DNA from: Amedibacterium intestinale
GTDB taxonomy: Bacteria; Bacillota_I; Bacilli_A; Erysipelotrichales; Erysipelotrichaceae
Direction: 5' to 3'
Assembly: GCF_010537335.1 (NCBI RefSeq)
Contig: NZ_AP019711.1
Location: forward strand, 1,612,001-1,676,000
Length of the DNA: 64,000 nucleotides
The notes under the pieces are model-generated. The model was not told the origin of the DNA and made no database searches. It worked only from the letters and a program-made list of their open reading frames with translations. Shown one piece after another: positions 1-7,943 of this stretch (its first letter is position 1; each line of letters begins with the position of its first letter). A program made the translations under genes and the position numbers.

Positions 1-1165
1 TACCATCATCCTCAATTATTAATATCAATATGTTTCTTTCCTTCGCAATCGAAATATATATTTCTTTTGCTTTTCCATGACGAACTGCATTTGTCATTCC
101 TTCCTGTATGATTCGATAAATAACTTCTTCCTCATCATTATCAAATACAAGTTTTGGCAAATGACATACAAAATGAATAGATACATCTGTTACTTCATGA
201 AACTCTTGAATCATTTTATCCAATGCTTCCTTCAATGTATAATGTTCCAATGCATCCGGTCTTAGCTTATCTACAGAACGTCGAACATCCTTTAATCCTC
301 TTCTTGCTGTTTCACTTAATAAACGCAATTGTTTTTTCGTTGCTTCAAGATCTATATCACTTGTCACTACACAGGCATCTAACCCAACAGATAAGCCTGT
401 TAATGTGTGACCAAGGGTATCATGAATTTCCCTTGCCAGACGATTCCTCTCTCTTGTTTCCCCCATTTTTTCACGTATATCTGCATATTCTTTCAATTGC
501 TCATTCAAGTTCTTTAACTCATTATTCATTTCAATAAAATGTTTGTTTTCCTTCAATTTATCTTGTACTACAAAAATCATATGTACGATAAAGACAATGA
601 TATTCAAAGAAGAAAGCGTAGTTAATGCACTTGATAAGGCTGCACGCATAGAAGCATCATAGACAGAAATATATTCCATGAAAGATAGCATGGAAACATA
701 ACGACTCATCACCTCATAATTGCAAATCAAATACAATACAATCATGCAAAGCATATAAATCATTCGATTTACATTAGAAGTCAGATATAATAAAATATCT
801 GCCATCACAAATAATAAAATCGCATTGGTACTAAAGGATAATTCCTCCATAATTATCATACATAAGATAATTTCCGCAGCAAACCAAACACCAAGACGAA
901 CGGAGGTAATTTCCTGTTTTCTTCTTATCCACATCATCACAAGTAAGAAAAGAAAAGCTAGAATAGATATAAGCAATACGGAATAAGGATTTTTAGGTAA
1001 ATGAGAAATTCTGCTTAGAAAAATATAGGCACTATCCATATCACATACAGTTTGTATTGTGATTGCCATTACACTTCCAATAAAAATAATAATGATAAAA
1101 TTAATGAAGCTCATGAATAAAAATGTGAAATGAAGCTTATCTGTATTAGTAATTTTTGAAAACAT
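1..1165 (-). CDS. Sensor histidine kinase, NarL/LytS-like class, C-terminus beyond window
   Basis: My own translation of the minus strand is open from the ATG at 1165 to base 1, giving about 388 residues without a stop. The first ~200 residues hold five or six hydrophobic segments. A coiled-coil linker follows, then a HisKA_3-type dimerisation box with the phospho-acceptor in EIHDTLGHTLTG, and the start of the HATPase domain (N-box EGMTNAVRHG, then IEDDG at the window edge). It is a membrane sensor kinase that should phosphorylate a LuxR/NarL-type regulator, probably encoded just off the left edge. It starts 2 nt after the stop of the sugar-binding protein gene, so the two are cotranscribed. 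An in-frame ATG at 1177 is an alternative start. The family is clear; the signal sensed is unknown. Confidence 0.9.
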   Translation of the reverse strand, partial: MFSKITNTDKLHFTFLFMSFINFIIIIFIGSVMAITIQTVCDMDSAYIFLSRISHLPKNPYSVLLISILAFLFLLVMMWIRRKQEITSVRLGVWFAAEIILCMIIMEELSFSTNAILLFVMADILLYLTSNVNRMIYMLCMIVLYLICNYEVMSRYVSMLSFMEYISVYDASMRAALSSALTTLSSLNIIVFIVHMIFVVQDKLKENKHFIEMNNELKNLNEQLKEYADIREKMGETRERNRLAREIHDTLGHTLTGLSVGLDACVVTSDIDLEATKKQLRLLSETARRGLKDVRRSVDKLRPDALEHYTLKEALDKMIQEFHEVTDVSIHFVCHLPKLVFDNDEEEVIYRIIQEGMTNAVRHGKAKEIYISIAKERNILILIIEDDG

Positions 1166-1167
1166 AG

Positions 1168-2145
1168 TTATTCCCATCCTTCCAGAGAATGCTCATGAAT
1201 ATTTTCTTTCGTTATAAGTGTAACTTCTATTTTTTCGCTTTTCGCATACCCTTTTTTATTTAAAATACGATATAAGATTTCTGCAGTTTCTTTTCCCATT
1301 GTTTTTGGTGATTGAACAACTGTCCCTTCAATAAATCCATCTTTTATTAAATCTTTCACTTCTGGTGAACCATCAACTCCATATACAAGAACATCTTTTA
1401 AACGATTTTGTTCCTGCATAGCTGCTACTGCCCCTAAAATACTTGGATCGTTTAAACCCATGACAACATCAAAAGGAACATTCTTATTTAGGAATTGTTT
1501 CATTTTTGGCATAGCGACTTCCAGTTGTCCATTGCATTCTATATTTTCAACAATTCGATAATTAGGATTATCTTTTATTGTATCTACAAACCCCTGTATT
1601 CGCTGAAGTGCAGAATATGCTTTACTATGACGAAGAAGTACTATATCTGCATGACTTTTTTTCTTCATCATATCTTTTGCACATTCAACTCCTGCCTGAT
1701 AATTATCTGAAGTAATACTAAAAGATACGTAATCATTCTCAGGTATATCTGTATCGACTACAAGAATCGGTATACCTGCTTCACTTGCTTTTTTTAAAGA
1801 GGAGGTCAAACCATTAAAATCAACTGCTGTTAAAACAATTGCATCTACATCCTGCTCAATAAGATATTCCAATTGCTGCACCTGTCTTTCCAGGCTTAGC
1901 TGTGGATCTAAAGAAATTAAAATATCTCCATTCGCATTTACAACACTGCGAATTTCATTGTCTATAATTTGATAAAAAGGATTGTTTAATGTCATATACG
2001 TTGCCCCTATTTTTTTAGGTTCTTTATTTCGATATATAAAGTTTTCTTTACTTTCTCTATTAATAACGGTAATGACAGACATTAACAACGTTAAAACCAA
2101 GATTCCTGCCAATGTAATATTTATAATCTTTTTTAATTTTGACAT
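1168..2145 (-). CDS. Membrane-anchored sugar-binding protein (Peripla_BP_4 type)
   Basis: This protein of 325 residues has one N-terminal hydrophobic segment (about residues 8-28) with no lipobox. A periplasmic-binding-protein fold of the ribose/xylose type follows: an early NPFYQ motif, EYLIEQDVDAIVL, a VVDTDIP strand, and the typical late GVDGSPEVKDLI. I chose the ATG at 2145 because AAGGTG lies just upstream; eight further codons upstream are also open. With no transporter genes nearby and a sensor kinase 2 nt downstream, it probably acts as the ligand-sensing subunit of a three-component system, as described for XylFII-LytS-YesN of clostridia. The ligand cannot be read from the sequence; a sugar is most likely. 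Confidence 0.85.
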   Translation of the reverse strand: MSKLKKIINITLAGILVLTLLMSVITVINRESKENFIYRNKEPKKIGATYMTLNNPFYQIIDNEIRSVVNANGDILISLDPQLSLERQVQQLEYLIEQDVDAIVLTAVDFNGLTSSLKKASEAGIPILVVDTDIPENDYVSFSITSDNYQAGVECAKDMMKKKSHADIVLLRHSKAYSALQRIQGFVDTIKDNPNYRIVENIECNGQLEVAMPKMKQFLNKNVPFDVVMGLNDPSILGAVAAMQEQNRLKDVLVYGVDGSPEVKDLIKDGFIEGTVVQSPKTMGKETAEILYRILNKKGYAKSEKIEVTLITKENIHEHSLEGWE

Positions 2146-2191
2146 GACAATCACACCTTTTTTACACAAGTAATATTATAACATTGATTGT

Positions 2192-2221
2192 AAAAAAAAG
2201 AACAGCTTATAAAAGCTATTC
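2192..2221 (-). terminator. Rho-independent terminator after the thioredoxin-like lipoprotein gene
   Basis: On the minus strand a GAATAGCTT/AAGCTGTTC stem (one G-U pair) with a 4-nt loop is followed by a run of eight T. The stem begins within the stop codon region of the gene ending at 2216. Confidence 0.75.
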
Positions 2222-2665
2222 CTTTTTATCCAATTCATTCTTTTGAACCCAGCTATCAAATTTTTCTTCTGTGATTCCATCTTCTCCACTGACAAGCTTA
2301 CTTGCAATTTCTCCATCCTTAACATAATAAAGTGTTGGAGTTCCTGTCATATCCGTAAATGTTTTTTGAGAAATATCTACTGCTTCCTCACTGCTGTAAT
2401 CTGGATCCATATCCAGGATCAAATCATTTAAAATTACATGGTGATCTTCTAAATAAGTATCTAACATTGCCATCAAATCTTTACAATGTCCACACCAGCT
2501 TTGCGTAAAAACGATAGCAAAAGTCTCTTTATTTTCTAACTTTTTCTGCATCTCATTTACCGTTATCTTCTTTACTTCACCAGCACTTGTATCTCTTTCA
2601 TAAGATGAGCATCCACCTAATATTAACATCAGCATACAGCTAAATATACATATAAATTTTTTCAT
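2216..2665 (-). CDS. Thioredoxin-like lipoprotein with CGHC active site
   Basis: This 149-residue protein starts at the ATG at 2665, six nt after a perfect AGGAGG; the ATG two codons upstream abuts that site. It has a lipoprotein signal peptide ending in a LGGC lipobox (Cys about 18). The thioredoxin fold carries a WCGHCK active site near residue 60 and a cis-proline region, TGTPTLYY. It should act outside the membrane in thiol-disulfide exchange. It resembles the bacteriocin-transport-accessory/thioredoxin-like lipoproteins of Firmicutes. It is a single-gene unit with its own terminator. The redox partner is unknown. A second, less conventional family member lies at 49355-49789. Confidence 0.85.
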   Translation of the reverse strand: MKKFICIFSCMLMLILGGCSSYERDTSAGEVKKITVNEMQKKLENKETFAIVFTQSWCGHCKDLMAMLDTYLEDHHVILNDLILDMDPDYSSEEAVDISQKTFTDMTGTPTLYYVKDGEIASKLVSGEDGITEEKFDSWVQKNELDKKE

Positions 2666-2763
2666 GAACATCCTCCTATTCGATATTCTTTATAAAGTAT
2701 AACAATATCAAAGTAAAATGTAAAATGGAAAGTTTTTGAAAAACTCAAAAGAAAAGAAGAATA

Positions 2764-3033
2764 TTATTTGTGATACCACCCATAATATTCCTCATCTTTT
2801 TCTTTTGATATTTCAAACCCGCTATCTTTTGGTTCATACAAATAAAAGACTTCCTTTTCAAATAATTCCTGAAAATCTTCTATTGTAAGTACGTATGCTG
2901 CATTTTTGCTTTGTACCTGTATTTTTTCTTTTTTCATACAGTAGAGAACCTTGTTTCCCTTTTGAAAGGAAACAAGAATCTCCTGCTGTTTTAGATATTC
3001 CAACGCCAGAGAAAAAGATTGTATCTTTTCCAT
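2764..3033 (-). CDS. Hypothetical protein, 89 aa, coupled to M18 aminopeptidase
   Basis: I do not recognise this family. The protein is rich in Lys, Glu and aromatic residues, has no signal peptide or membrane segment, and ends in an acidic/aromatic tail (EEYYGWYHK). Its ATG lies 1 nt after the stop codon of the upstream aminopeptidase gene and has no clear Shine-Dalgarno site, so translation is probably coupled. The size and the alternation of beta-like and helical stretches suggest a small soluble alpha/beta protein, but no function is assigned. Confidence 0.6.
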   Translation of the reverse strand: MEKIQSFSLALEYLKQQEILVSFQKGNKVLYCMKKEKIQVQSKNAAYVLTIEDFQELFEKEVFYLYEPKDSGFEISKEKDEEYYGWYHK

Positions 3034-3034
3034 A

Positions 3035-4411
3035 TTAAGCGTGTTTTAAGAATGCAACATATCCTTTTGTTGCCTCAAAAATATCTGCTTTCGATGCAAT
3101 TTCCCAAGGTGCATGCATGTTATGTAATGCAATACCACAGTCAATCACCTGCATATCATACTGTGCAAGAATATAGGCAATGGTTCCTCCACCACCCTGA
3201 TCAACTTTTCCAAGTTCTGCAGTCTGGTATACTACATGTTCTTCATCCATAATTCTTCTAAGTTCTGCAATATATTCCGCATTGGCATCGTTACATCCGC
3301 CTTTTCCACGAGAACCAGTATATTTATTAAATACAACTCCTTTTCCCATGAATGCTGTATTTTTCATTTCATTGACAGATGCATAGTTTGGATCATAAGC
3401 TGCACTCACATCGCTGCTTAACATTTTTGAATTTTTCAAAGCACGACGTACTTTTAATTCAGAATATTCCTGCATACGATCCATCACTTCTGCCACTGTA
3501 TTTTCAAAGAATAAAGACTGCATACCAGTAGCACCGATGCTTCCAACTTCTTCTTTATCAACTAATAAGCAAACACTTGTTTTTTCTGTTTCTTCCATTT
3601 CCAGTAAAGCAACTAAAGATGTATATGCACAAATACGATCATCATGACCATATCCCATGACCATACTTCTATCTAAACCATAATCTCTTGCTTTTCCTGC
3701 AGGAACAACTTCAATTTCCGCAGAAACAAAATCATCTTCTTCTACATCATATTTTTCTTTTAAAATACGTAAGATATTTTTCTTAACTGCATCTTTTTCT
3801 TCTCCTTCTACAGGAATACTTCCAACAGTAACGTTTAAATCTTCTCCTTCAATTACTACATTTGCTTTTTTAGAAAGCTGATCTGCAGACAAGTGAACTA
3901 ATAAATCAGAAATACCTACAACAGGATCATTATCATCTTCACCAATGTTTACATTTACTACAGTTCCATCTTTTTTCGCAAATACACCATGCAGTGCCAA
4001 TGGAAGAGTTACCCACTGATATTTTTTAATACCTCCATAGTAATGCGTATCTAGTAATGCCAGTTCATTATCTTCATATAATGGATTTTGTTTAATATCC
4101 AAACGAGGACTGTCTACATGCGCCCCTAAAATATTCATTCCATTTTCTAATGGCTGTTTCCCAATTAAGAAAAACGCAACTGTTTTCCCCATATTGTTAG
4201 CATATACTTTATCACCAGCTTTTAAAGTTTCTCCATTCGCGATAACTTCTTCTAAATCACGATATCCTTTTGCTTTTGCCATTGCAATGCTTTCAATGAC
4301 GCATTCTCTTTCTGTTTTACAATCAGAAATAAATTTCTTATAGCCTTCACTTAATTCAAATACTTTTTTCATAGTTTCGCTATCATACGTTTTCCATGCA
4401 TTTTCTCTCAT
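3035..4411 (-). CDS. M18 family aminopeptidase
   Basis: This 458-residue protein matches the M18 (aspartyl aminopeptidase-like) zinc peptidases in length and motifs. GAHVDSPRLD carries the first metal ligand (His/Asp) near residue 96. HDDRICAY, DKEEVGSIGATG and the glycine-rich KVDQGGGGTIAYI follow, and the late IALHNMHAPWE supplies the last His ligand. It should remove N-terminal acidic or neutral residues from peptides in the cytosol. A GGAGG site lies seven to eight nt upstream of the ATG at 4411. The hypothetical gene at 2764-3033 follows with 1 nt spacing. The family is secure; the exact substrate preference is not. Confidence 0.93.
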   Translation of the reverse strand: MRENAWKTYDSETMKKVFELSEGYKKFISDCKTERECVIESIAMAKAKGYRDLEEVIANGETLKAGDKVYANNMGKTVAFFLIGKQPLENGMNILGAHVDSPRLDIKQNPLYEDNELALLDTHYYGGIKKYQWVTLPLALHGVFAKKDGTVVNVNIGEDDNDPVVGISDLLVHLSADQLSKKANVVIEGEDLNVTVGSIPVEGEEKDAVKKNILRILKEKYDVEEDDFVSAEIEVVPAGKARDYGLDRSMVMGYGHDDRICAYTSLVALLEMEETEKTSVCLLVDKEEVGSIGATGMQSLFFENTVAEVMDRMQEYSELKVRRALKNSKMLSSDVSAAYDPNYASVNEMKNTAFMGKGVVFNKYTGSRGKGGCNDANAEYIAELRRIMDEEHVVYQTAELGKVDQGGGGTIAYILAQYDMQVIDCGIALHNMHAPWEIASKADIFEATKGYVAFLKHA

Positions 4412-4463
4412 GTTTCTTTTCCTCCATTTCGTATTTATGTATTATAAAGTGTTTTTCAACATC

Positions 4464-5252
4464 TTATAATCCCAATGTACTTTCCAGCAGTTTTTGAGAA
4501 AGTGTCTTATAGTAAGGATCTTTTGAAGAATTAAAAATCTGTATGCTGCCTTGTTTCGTATCATCACAAAGTTCATTTTTTTCAGCTAGAAGCTCTTTTA
4601 CATGACGAATCGTTCCCGCATTGCCATCTACGATTTGTATTCGATCTCCACATAGTTTTCGAATTGTTTCTTTAAAGAAAATAAAATGGGTACAGCCAAG
4701 TACGATACTGTCAATCTCATCCATATCATAATGTGAAAAATACTCACGAAGTGTGTTTTCCACTTTATCCTGCTGATCAAGTTCATCATGTTCCACCAGT
4801 TCTACCAGCTCAGGGCAGGGCTGACGATAAATCACATGCTGCTTACTGTAACGCGATAACAGATTTTCAAACTTCTTTTCTTTTAATGTAAAGCGTGTTG
4901 CCATTACTAATACATTCTGGTTTTCTTTTCCATCCACTGCTACTTTGACAGCAGGTTCCATCCCTATAATAGGAAGATTAGGATACTCTTCTCTAAGTTC
5001 TTTAACACAAGCGCTTGTTGCCGTATTACATGCAATGACAATAGCCTTTACTCCCTGATGAATAAAAAAAGCACAGATTTCTTCACATCGCTTTGTTATT
5101 TCTTCTCTGGTTTTTTCCCCATAAGGAGCAAAAGAAGAATCTCCATAATACAGATAATGTTCATGCGGCATAAATCTTTTTAAATCTCTTAAAACACTAA
5201 TACCACCTAAACCAGAATCAAAAACTCCAATTGCTTTTTCTTTTGCGTTCAC
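4464..5252 (-). CDS. murI: Glutamate racemase
   Basis: This enzyme interconverts L- and D-glutamate to supply D-Glu for peptidoglycan. The 262-residue length is normal. Family motifs are present: VFDSGLGGISVLR at the N-terminus, the first catalytic cysteine in ACNTATSAC (Cys75) and the second in LGCTHF (Cys187). The start codon is GTG at 5252, fixed by a strong GGAGGAGG site seven to eight nt upstream. It lies upstream of the M18 gene with a 52-nt gap and could be cotranscribed with it. Confidence 0.95.
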   Translation of the reverse strand: MNAKEKAIGVFDSGLGGISVLRDLKRFMPHEHYLYYGDSSFAPYGEKTREEITKRCEEICAFFIHQGVKAIVIACNTATSACVKELREEYPNLPIIGMEPAVKVAVDGKENQNVLVMATRFTLKEKKFENLLSRYSKQHVIYRQPCPELVELVEHDELDQQDKVENTLREYFSHYDMDEIDSIVLGCTHFIFFKETIRKLCGDRIQIVDGNAGTIRHVKELLAEKNELCDDTKQGSIQIFNSSKDPYYKTLSQKLLESTLGL

Positions 5253-5347
5253 AAGATCCTCCTCCTTGTTTCACACGTATGTATTATACCCTTTTTCAAA
5301 ACTTCTTTCATCATTTTTACACAAGAAAACAAACTTTTTTCATTTAA

Positions 5348-5926
5348 TTACTTATGTTTTCTTACATATAGACACATTTCTTTATTTTCACGTGTATCAT
5401 CCAATAAAAATGATGCCCATTCTTTATAGTTTTCAATATCTTTTTCACATCTTTTTAATTCTTGATGATAATACTGTATTCTATCTTCTAATCTTTTCTT
5501 ATCTATTCCATACATTCGTACAAATGCGCTAAGTTCATACATCACAAAACCAATCGCATGTGTTTCGACATGAACACTGGCATATCCCTGCCCAAGTGCA
5601 TGACAATATGCTTCTAAAACAGGATCATTTGTTTCTTTCGCAATTGCATGTACCTCTAACAATGCTTTTTTAGCTGATTACATTTTACATTTTCCCTGTG
5701 CCCATTTCCAACACAGCTCTCTTGCGGTTTCTACTCTTGTATCTTCTTTGTCTCTATTTTTCACATAGCTTTCCGCATCCTTGCATATACGAAAAATCCA
5801 CAAAACCAAAGTCCTATGTTTTTGAAGACGAATTTCTTTCAACAACTCTTGTAGACATGCACTTTCTCTTGTAAATAATATTTTATTTTTCTTTTTTAAT
5901 TTTACCTCTACATCTTTAAACTCCAT
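5348..5926 (-). pseudogene. Immunity-like protein gene split by one in-frame TAA
   Basis: Two open stretches (5926-5678 and 5662-5348) lie in the same reading frame and are separated only by a TAA codon at 5678-5680 and five sense codons. Read through that codon, they give one protein of about 192 residues. It resembles the small helical 'putative immunity protein' family (Imm5-like): a WI-CKDAE region, then TRVETARELCWKWAQGK, then an AKKALLEVHAIAKE helix and YASVHVETHAIGF with the typical His pair. No frameshift is needed, so this is a single-base nonsense mutation, a sequencing error, or real readthrough. The family assignment is from memory and moderate. No toxin gene is nearby. Confidence 0.65.
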
Positions 5927-6010
5927 AAAACACCTCTTGCATATTATAACAGTTCTTTCTTCATGCTTTTCTAAAAAATCATGTTATTTTATTATTTTTG
6001 AAATACTCTA

Positions 6011-6039
6011 TTGATTTATATGTTAGTCTATGCTAACAT
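6011..6039 (+). promoter_or_regulatory. Candidate promoter of the flavodoxin/DUF3793 unit
   Basis: TTGATT (6011-6016) and TAACAT (6034-6039) are separated by 17 nt. The long palindrome at 6017-6042 covers the spacer and -10 element, so a bound repressor would block RNA polymerase. The assignment is by pattern only. Confidence 0.45.
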
Positions 6040-6042
6040 ATA
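6017..6042. promoter_or_regulatory. DtxR-type operator 1, palindrome with GTTAG-N6-CTAAC core
   Basis: This is a perfect inverted repeat with 10-bp arms (TATATGTTAG/CTAACATATA) around a 6-bp spacer. The inner TTAG-N6-CTAA layout equals that of DtxR/IdeR/SirR-type iron-repressor sites. The same core occurs at 6051-6068 and upstream of feoA at 10286-10301. Confidence 0.7.
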
Positions 6043-6050
6043 GGTACAAA

Positions 6051-6068
6051 AGTTAGATTAAACTAACT
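6051..6068. promoter_or_regulatory. DtxR-type operator 2
   Basis: The perfect inverted repeat AGTTAG-ATTAAA-CTAACT has the same core spacing as operator 1. It sits just upstream of the ribosome-binding site of the flavodoxin gene. Two operators in tandem suggest tight repression. Confidence 0.7.
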
Positions 6069-6084
6069 GAAAGGAGATATGATT

Positions 6085-6438
6085 ATGAAAATTGCATACG
6101 CATCTAGAACTGGAAACGTTGAATCTATAGTTCAGTCCCTTGGAATTTCTTCCGTATTTATTGAAAATGGAAATGAAACAATGGATACAGACTATGTTTT
6201 ATTTACCTATACGGATGGATATGGTGATGTTCCAGCTGAAGTGGAGACATTTTTGATATCGAATTCTTCACACCTTAAAGGAGTCATTGTTTCCGGAGAT
6301 CAAAGTTATGGTGAAGCTTACTGCCTTGCTGGTGATAAAATTGCTGAAACATATGATGTTCCATGTCTATACAAAGTAGAAAATAGTGGAACTGACAGTG
6401 ATGTAATTGCCATTAAAGAAATTCTTGAGAAATTATAA
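6085..6438 (+). CDS. NrdI-like flavodoxin
   Basis: This 117-residue protein has a flavodoxin-like N-terminus, AYASRTGNVESIV, matching the FMN phosphate-binding loop. TYTDGYGDVP and the VSGDQSYGEAYCLAGD segment are typical of the NrdI family. Classical NrdI reduces or oxygenates the manganese cofactor of class Ib ribonucleotide reductase. No nrdE, nrdF or nrdH lies here, so its partner may differ. I took the ATG at 6085, eight nt after AAGGAG, rather than the ATG at 6079. It is followed after 1 nt by a DUF3793 gene and preceded by two DtxR-type operators, so expression is probably induced by iron limitation. Confidence 0.8.
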   Translation: MKIAYASRTGNVESIVQSLGISSVFIENGNETMDTDYVLFTYTDGYGDVPAEVETFLISNSSHLKGVIVSGDQSYGEAYCLAGDKIAETYDVPCLYKVENSGTDSDVIAIKEILEKL

Positions 6439-6439
6439 A

Positions 6440-7003
6440 ATGTCTAAAGATGAGATGGAATTTGAGACATTACTTGCAATGTATTGTGCACCAATGTTAA
6501 TGTGCAAAAAAATTGCAAATATGTTTCATATTCGAAGCAAACAATTTAACAATTTAAATGAGTTAATAAAGAAATTTAAATGTAAACTCAATAATTTTGG
6601 AATTGAACTTTGCTTATTTCAAAGTGAAAACAAAATCATAACTGTTTTTGTGTATAGAAAAAAAGCATTATTGTTACACCTTAAAAATTCTGCTATTCAT
6701 TCTTTTTTAACACAACTTGGATATCCATCTGATGGTAATTTAAATCGTTCATTACATTATTTAAATAAGCGATTGGATGAGCAGAAGGAATACCCGCATG
6801 AAATCGGTGTATTTTTAGGTTATCCCTTAGAAGATATAGAAGGATTTATAGAAAACCGTCCATGTAATCTTACTGGGTACTGGAAAGTTTATGGCAATCC
6901 CGAAAAAGCAAAACAGTTATTTAATCAATATGATTTATGTCGTGATAAATTATTAAATGGCATTTACAACGGTAAAAGAATTGAAAATTTGATAGTATAC
7001 TAA
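6440..7003 (+). CDS. DUF3793 family protein
   Basis: This 187-residue cytosolic protein of unknown function is recognised by the family's central block EIGVFLGYPLEDIEGFIENR and the following GYWKVYG. An N-terminal CAPML motif resembles the CSPTL motif of relatives. The ATG at 6440 lies 1 nt after the stop of the flavodoxin gene, so translation is coupled and the two proteins probably work together. The shared iron-type operators place it in iron homeostasis or in the use of an iron-dependent redox step. That role is inference; no biochemical function is known to me. Confidence 0.85.
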   Translation: MSKDEMEFETLLAMYCAPMLMCKKIANMFHIRSKQFNNLNELIKKFKCKLNNFGIELCLFQSENKIITVFVYRKKALLLHLKNSAIHSFLTQLGYPSDGNLNRSLHYLNKRLDEQKEYPHEIGVFLGYPLEDIEGFIENRPCNLTGYWKVYGNPEKAKQLFNQYDLCRDKLLNGIYNGKRIENLIVY

Positions 7004-7111
7004 GCAAAGAACTTATTTAGTTATATTCCTTACAAATCCTTTTAATTCATTCCTCATAAACTTAATCATTTGCTTAGCTATATTTTTTGTATAAAGCCTA
7101 AAGAGGCGTTT

Positions 7112-7149
7112 CAGTCTGTTGATGAAAAAATTAACAGGCTGATTTTTTT
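7112..7149 (+). terminator. Terminator of the flavodoxin/DUF3793 unit
   Basis: The stem CAGTCTGTT/AACAGGCTG (9 bp with one U-G pair, 12-nt loop) is followed by seven T. Confidence 0.8.
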
Positions 7150-7623
7150 ATATTATTATCATATATTAGTTTATCTATAATGTTAAACATCTTATCAAGT
7201 TTTATATTTATGATCTATCTTTCTAAATCAATTCTAAGACAATTTGCCATCCCCAGTAGTCTAATTAACTCTATATCAATGAATGGGATTATATCTTATC
7301 TAAACCTTTTAATGGTCAACGTATAAAAGATTCAAAACTGCCTATAAAACAGGTAGTATACGCTTCCCCTATAAAGCTCGATGGTTATGCATGATCTTTT
7401 GAATCATTGAAATCTGATACAACTAGCACATAAATGGGTCGATAAATTTCTTCATCCTCATTTGATTTAAAATGTTTGTCTTCCTGCAATTTTGTTTAGA
7501 TATGTTCTCATATTATTTTGTTTTTTCCTTCTGTATCCATATAAAAGCCCTTTTCAAATATCAACAATATCCTCTTCTCTTTTAAGTATCCTAAATAAGA
7601 TGCTACATTGATTTTTTACACTA
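7150..7623. other. Gene-free spacer, possible coding remnant
   Basis: No intact gene was found on either strand. One plus-strand stretch at 7272-7394 reads as about 40 sense codons with protein-like composition (for example KPFNGQRIKDSKLP). It ends at a TGA and is followed by several more stops in the same frame. It may be a decayed gene fragment; I do not recognise it. Confidence 0.3.
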
Positions 7624-7661
7624 AAAAAAGGAGTCTGATAGCATGTTTAGCTATCAGCTCC
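7624..7661 (-). terminator. Terminator of the feo operon
   Basis: On the minus strand GGAG-CTGATAGC pairs with GCTATCAG-(bulged A)-CTCC around a 7-nt loop, then seven T follow. It lies about 150 nt beyond the last feo gene. Confidence 0.8.
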
Positions 7662-7808
7662 CAAGTTTGTATTTCAAATCGTTTTGGGTCATATACCACC
7701 CTTGAATAAAGATTTATTTCTGCTTATCTAACCATTCTTAAAGCATCTATAAATTTAATTTTTCACTGTTTCTTTAAAATCCTAATCTATGTTACAACCA
7801 TCAAAAAT

Positions 7809-7943
7809 CTATTTATTTTTTTTACAGTTACATGAATCAGGACATCCAATACATTTCTTTCCACTTTTCTTTGCTTTATAAATATAAGTGGATGATAATC
7901 CTACAATCAACAAAATAATACTTATGATTAGAATATTTGTCAT
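7809..7943 (-). CDS. FeoB-associated Cys-rich membrane protein
   Basis: This 44-residue protein has one N-terminal transmembrane helix (about residues 4-22) followed by a basic stretch. A cysteine cluster, CIGCPDSCNC, lies near the C-terminus. This is the layout of the small FeoB-associated proteins (PF12669 type) of Firmicutes, thought to act with FeoB in ferrous iron uptake. Its ATG overlaps the feoB stop codon as ATGA, so translation is coupled. The start and end come from my own translation, as the gene is short. Confidence 0.88.
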   Translation of the reverse strand: MTNILIISIILLIVGLSSTYIYKAKKSGKKCIGCPDSCNCKKNK

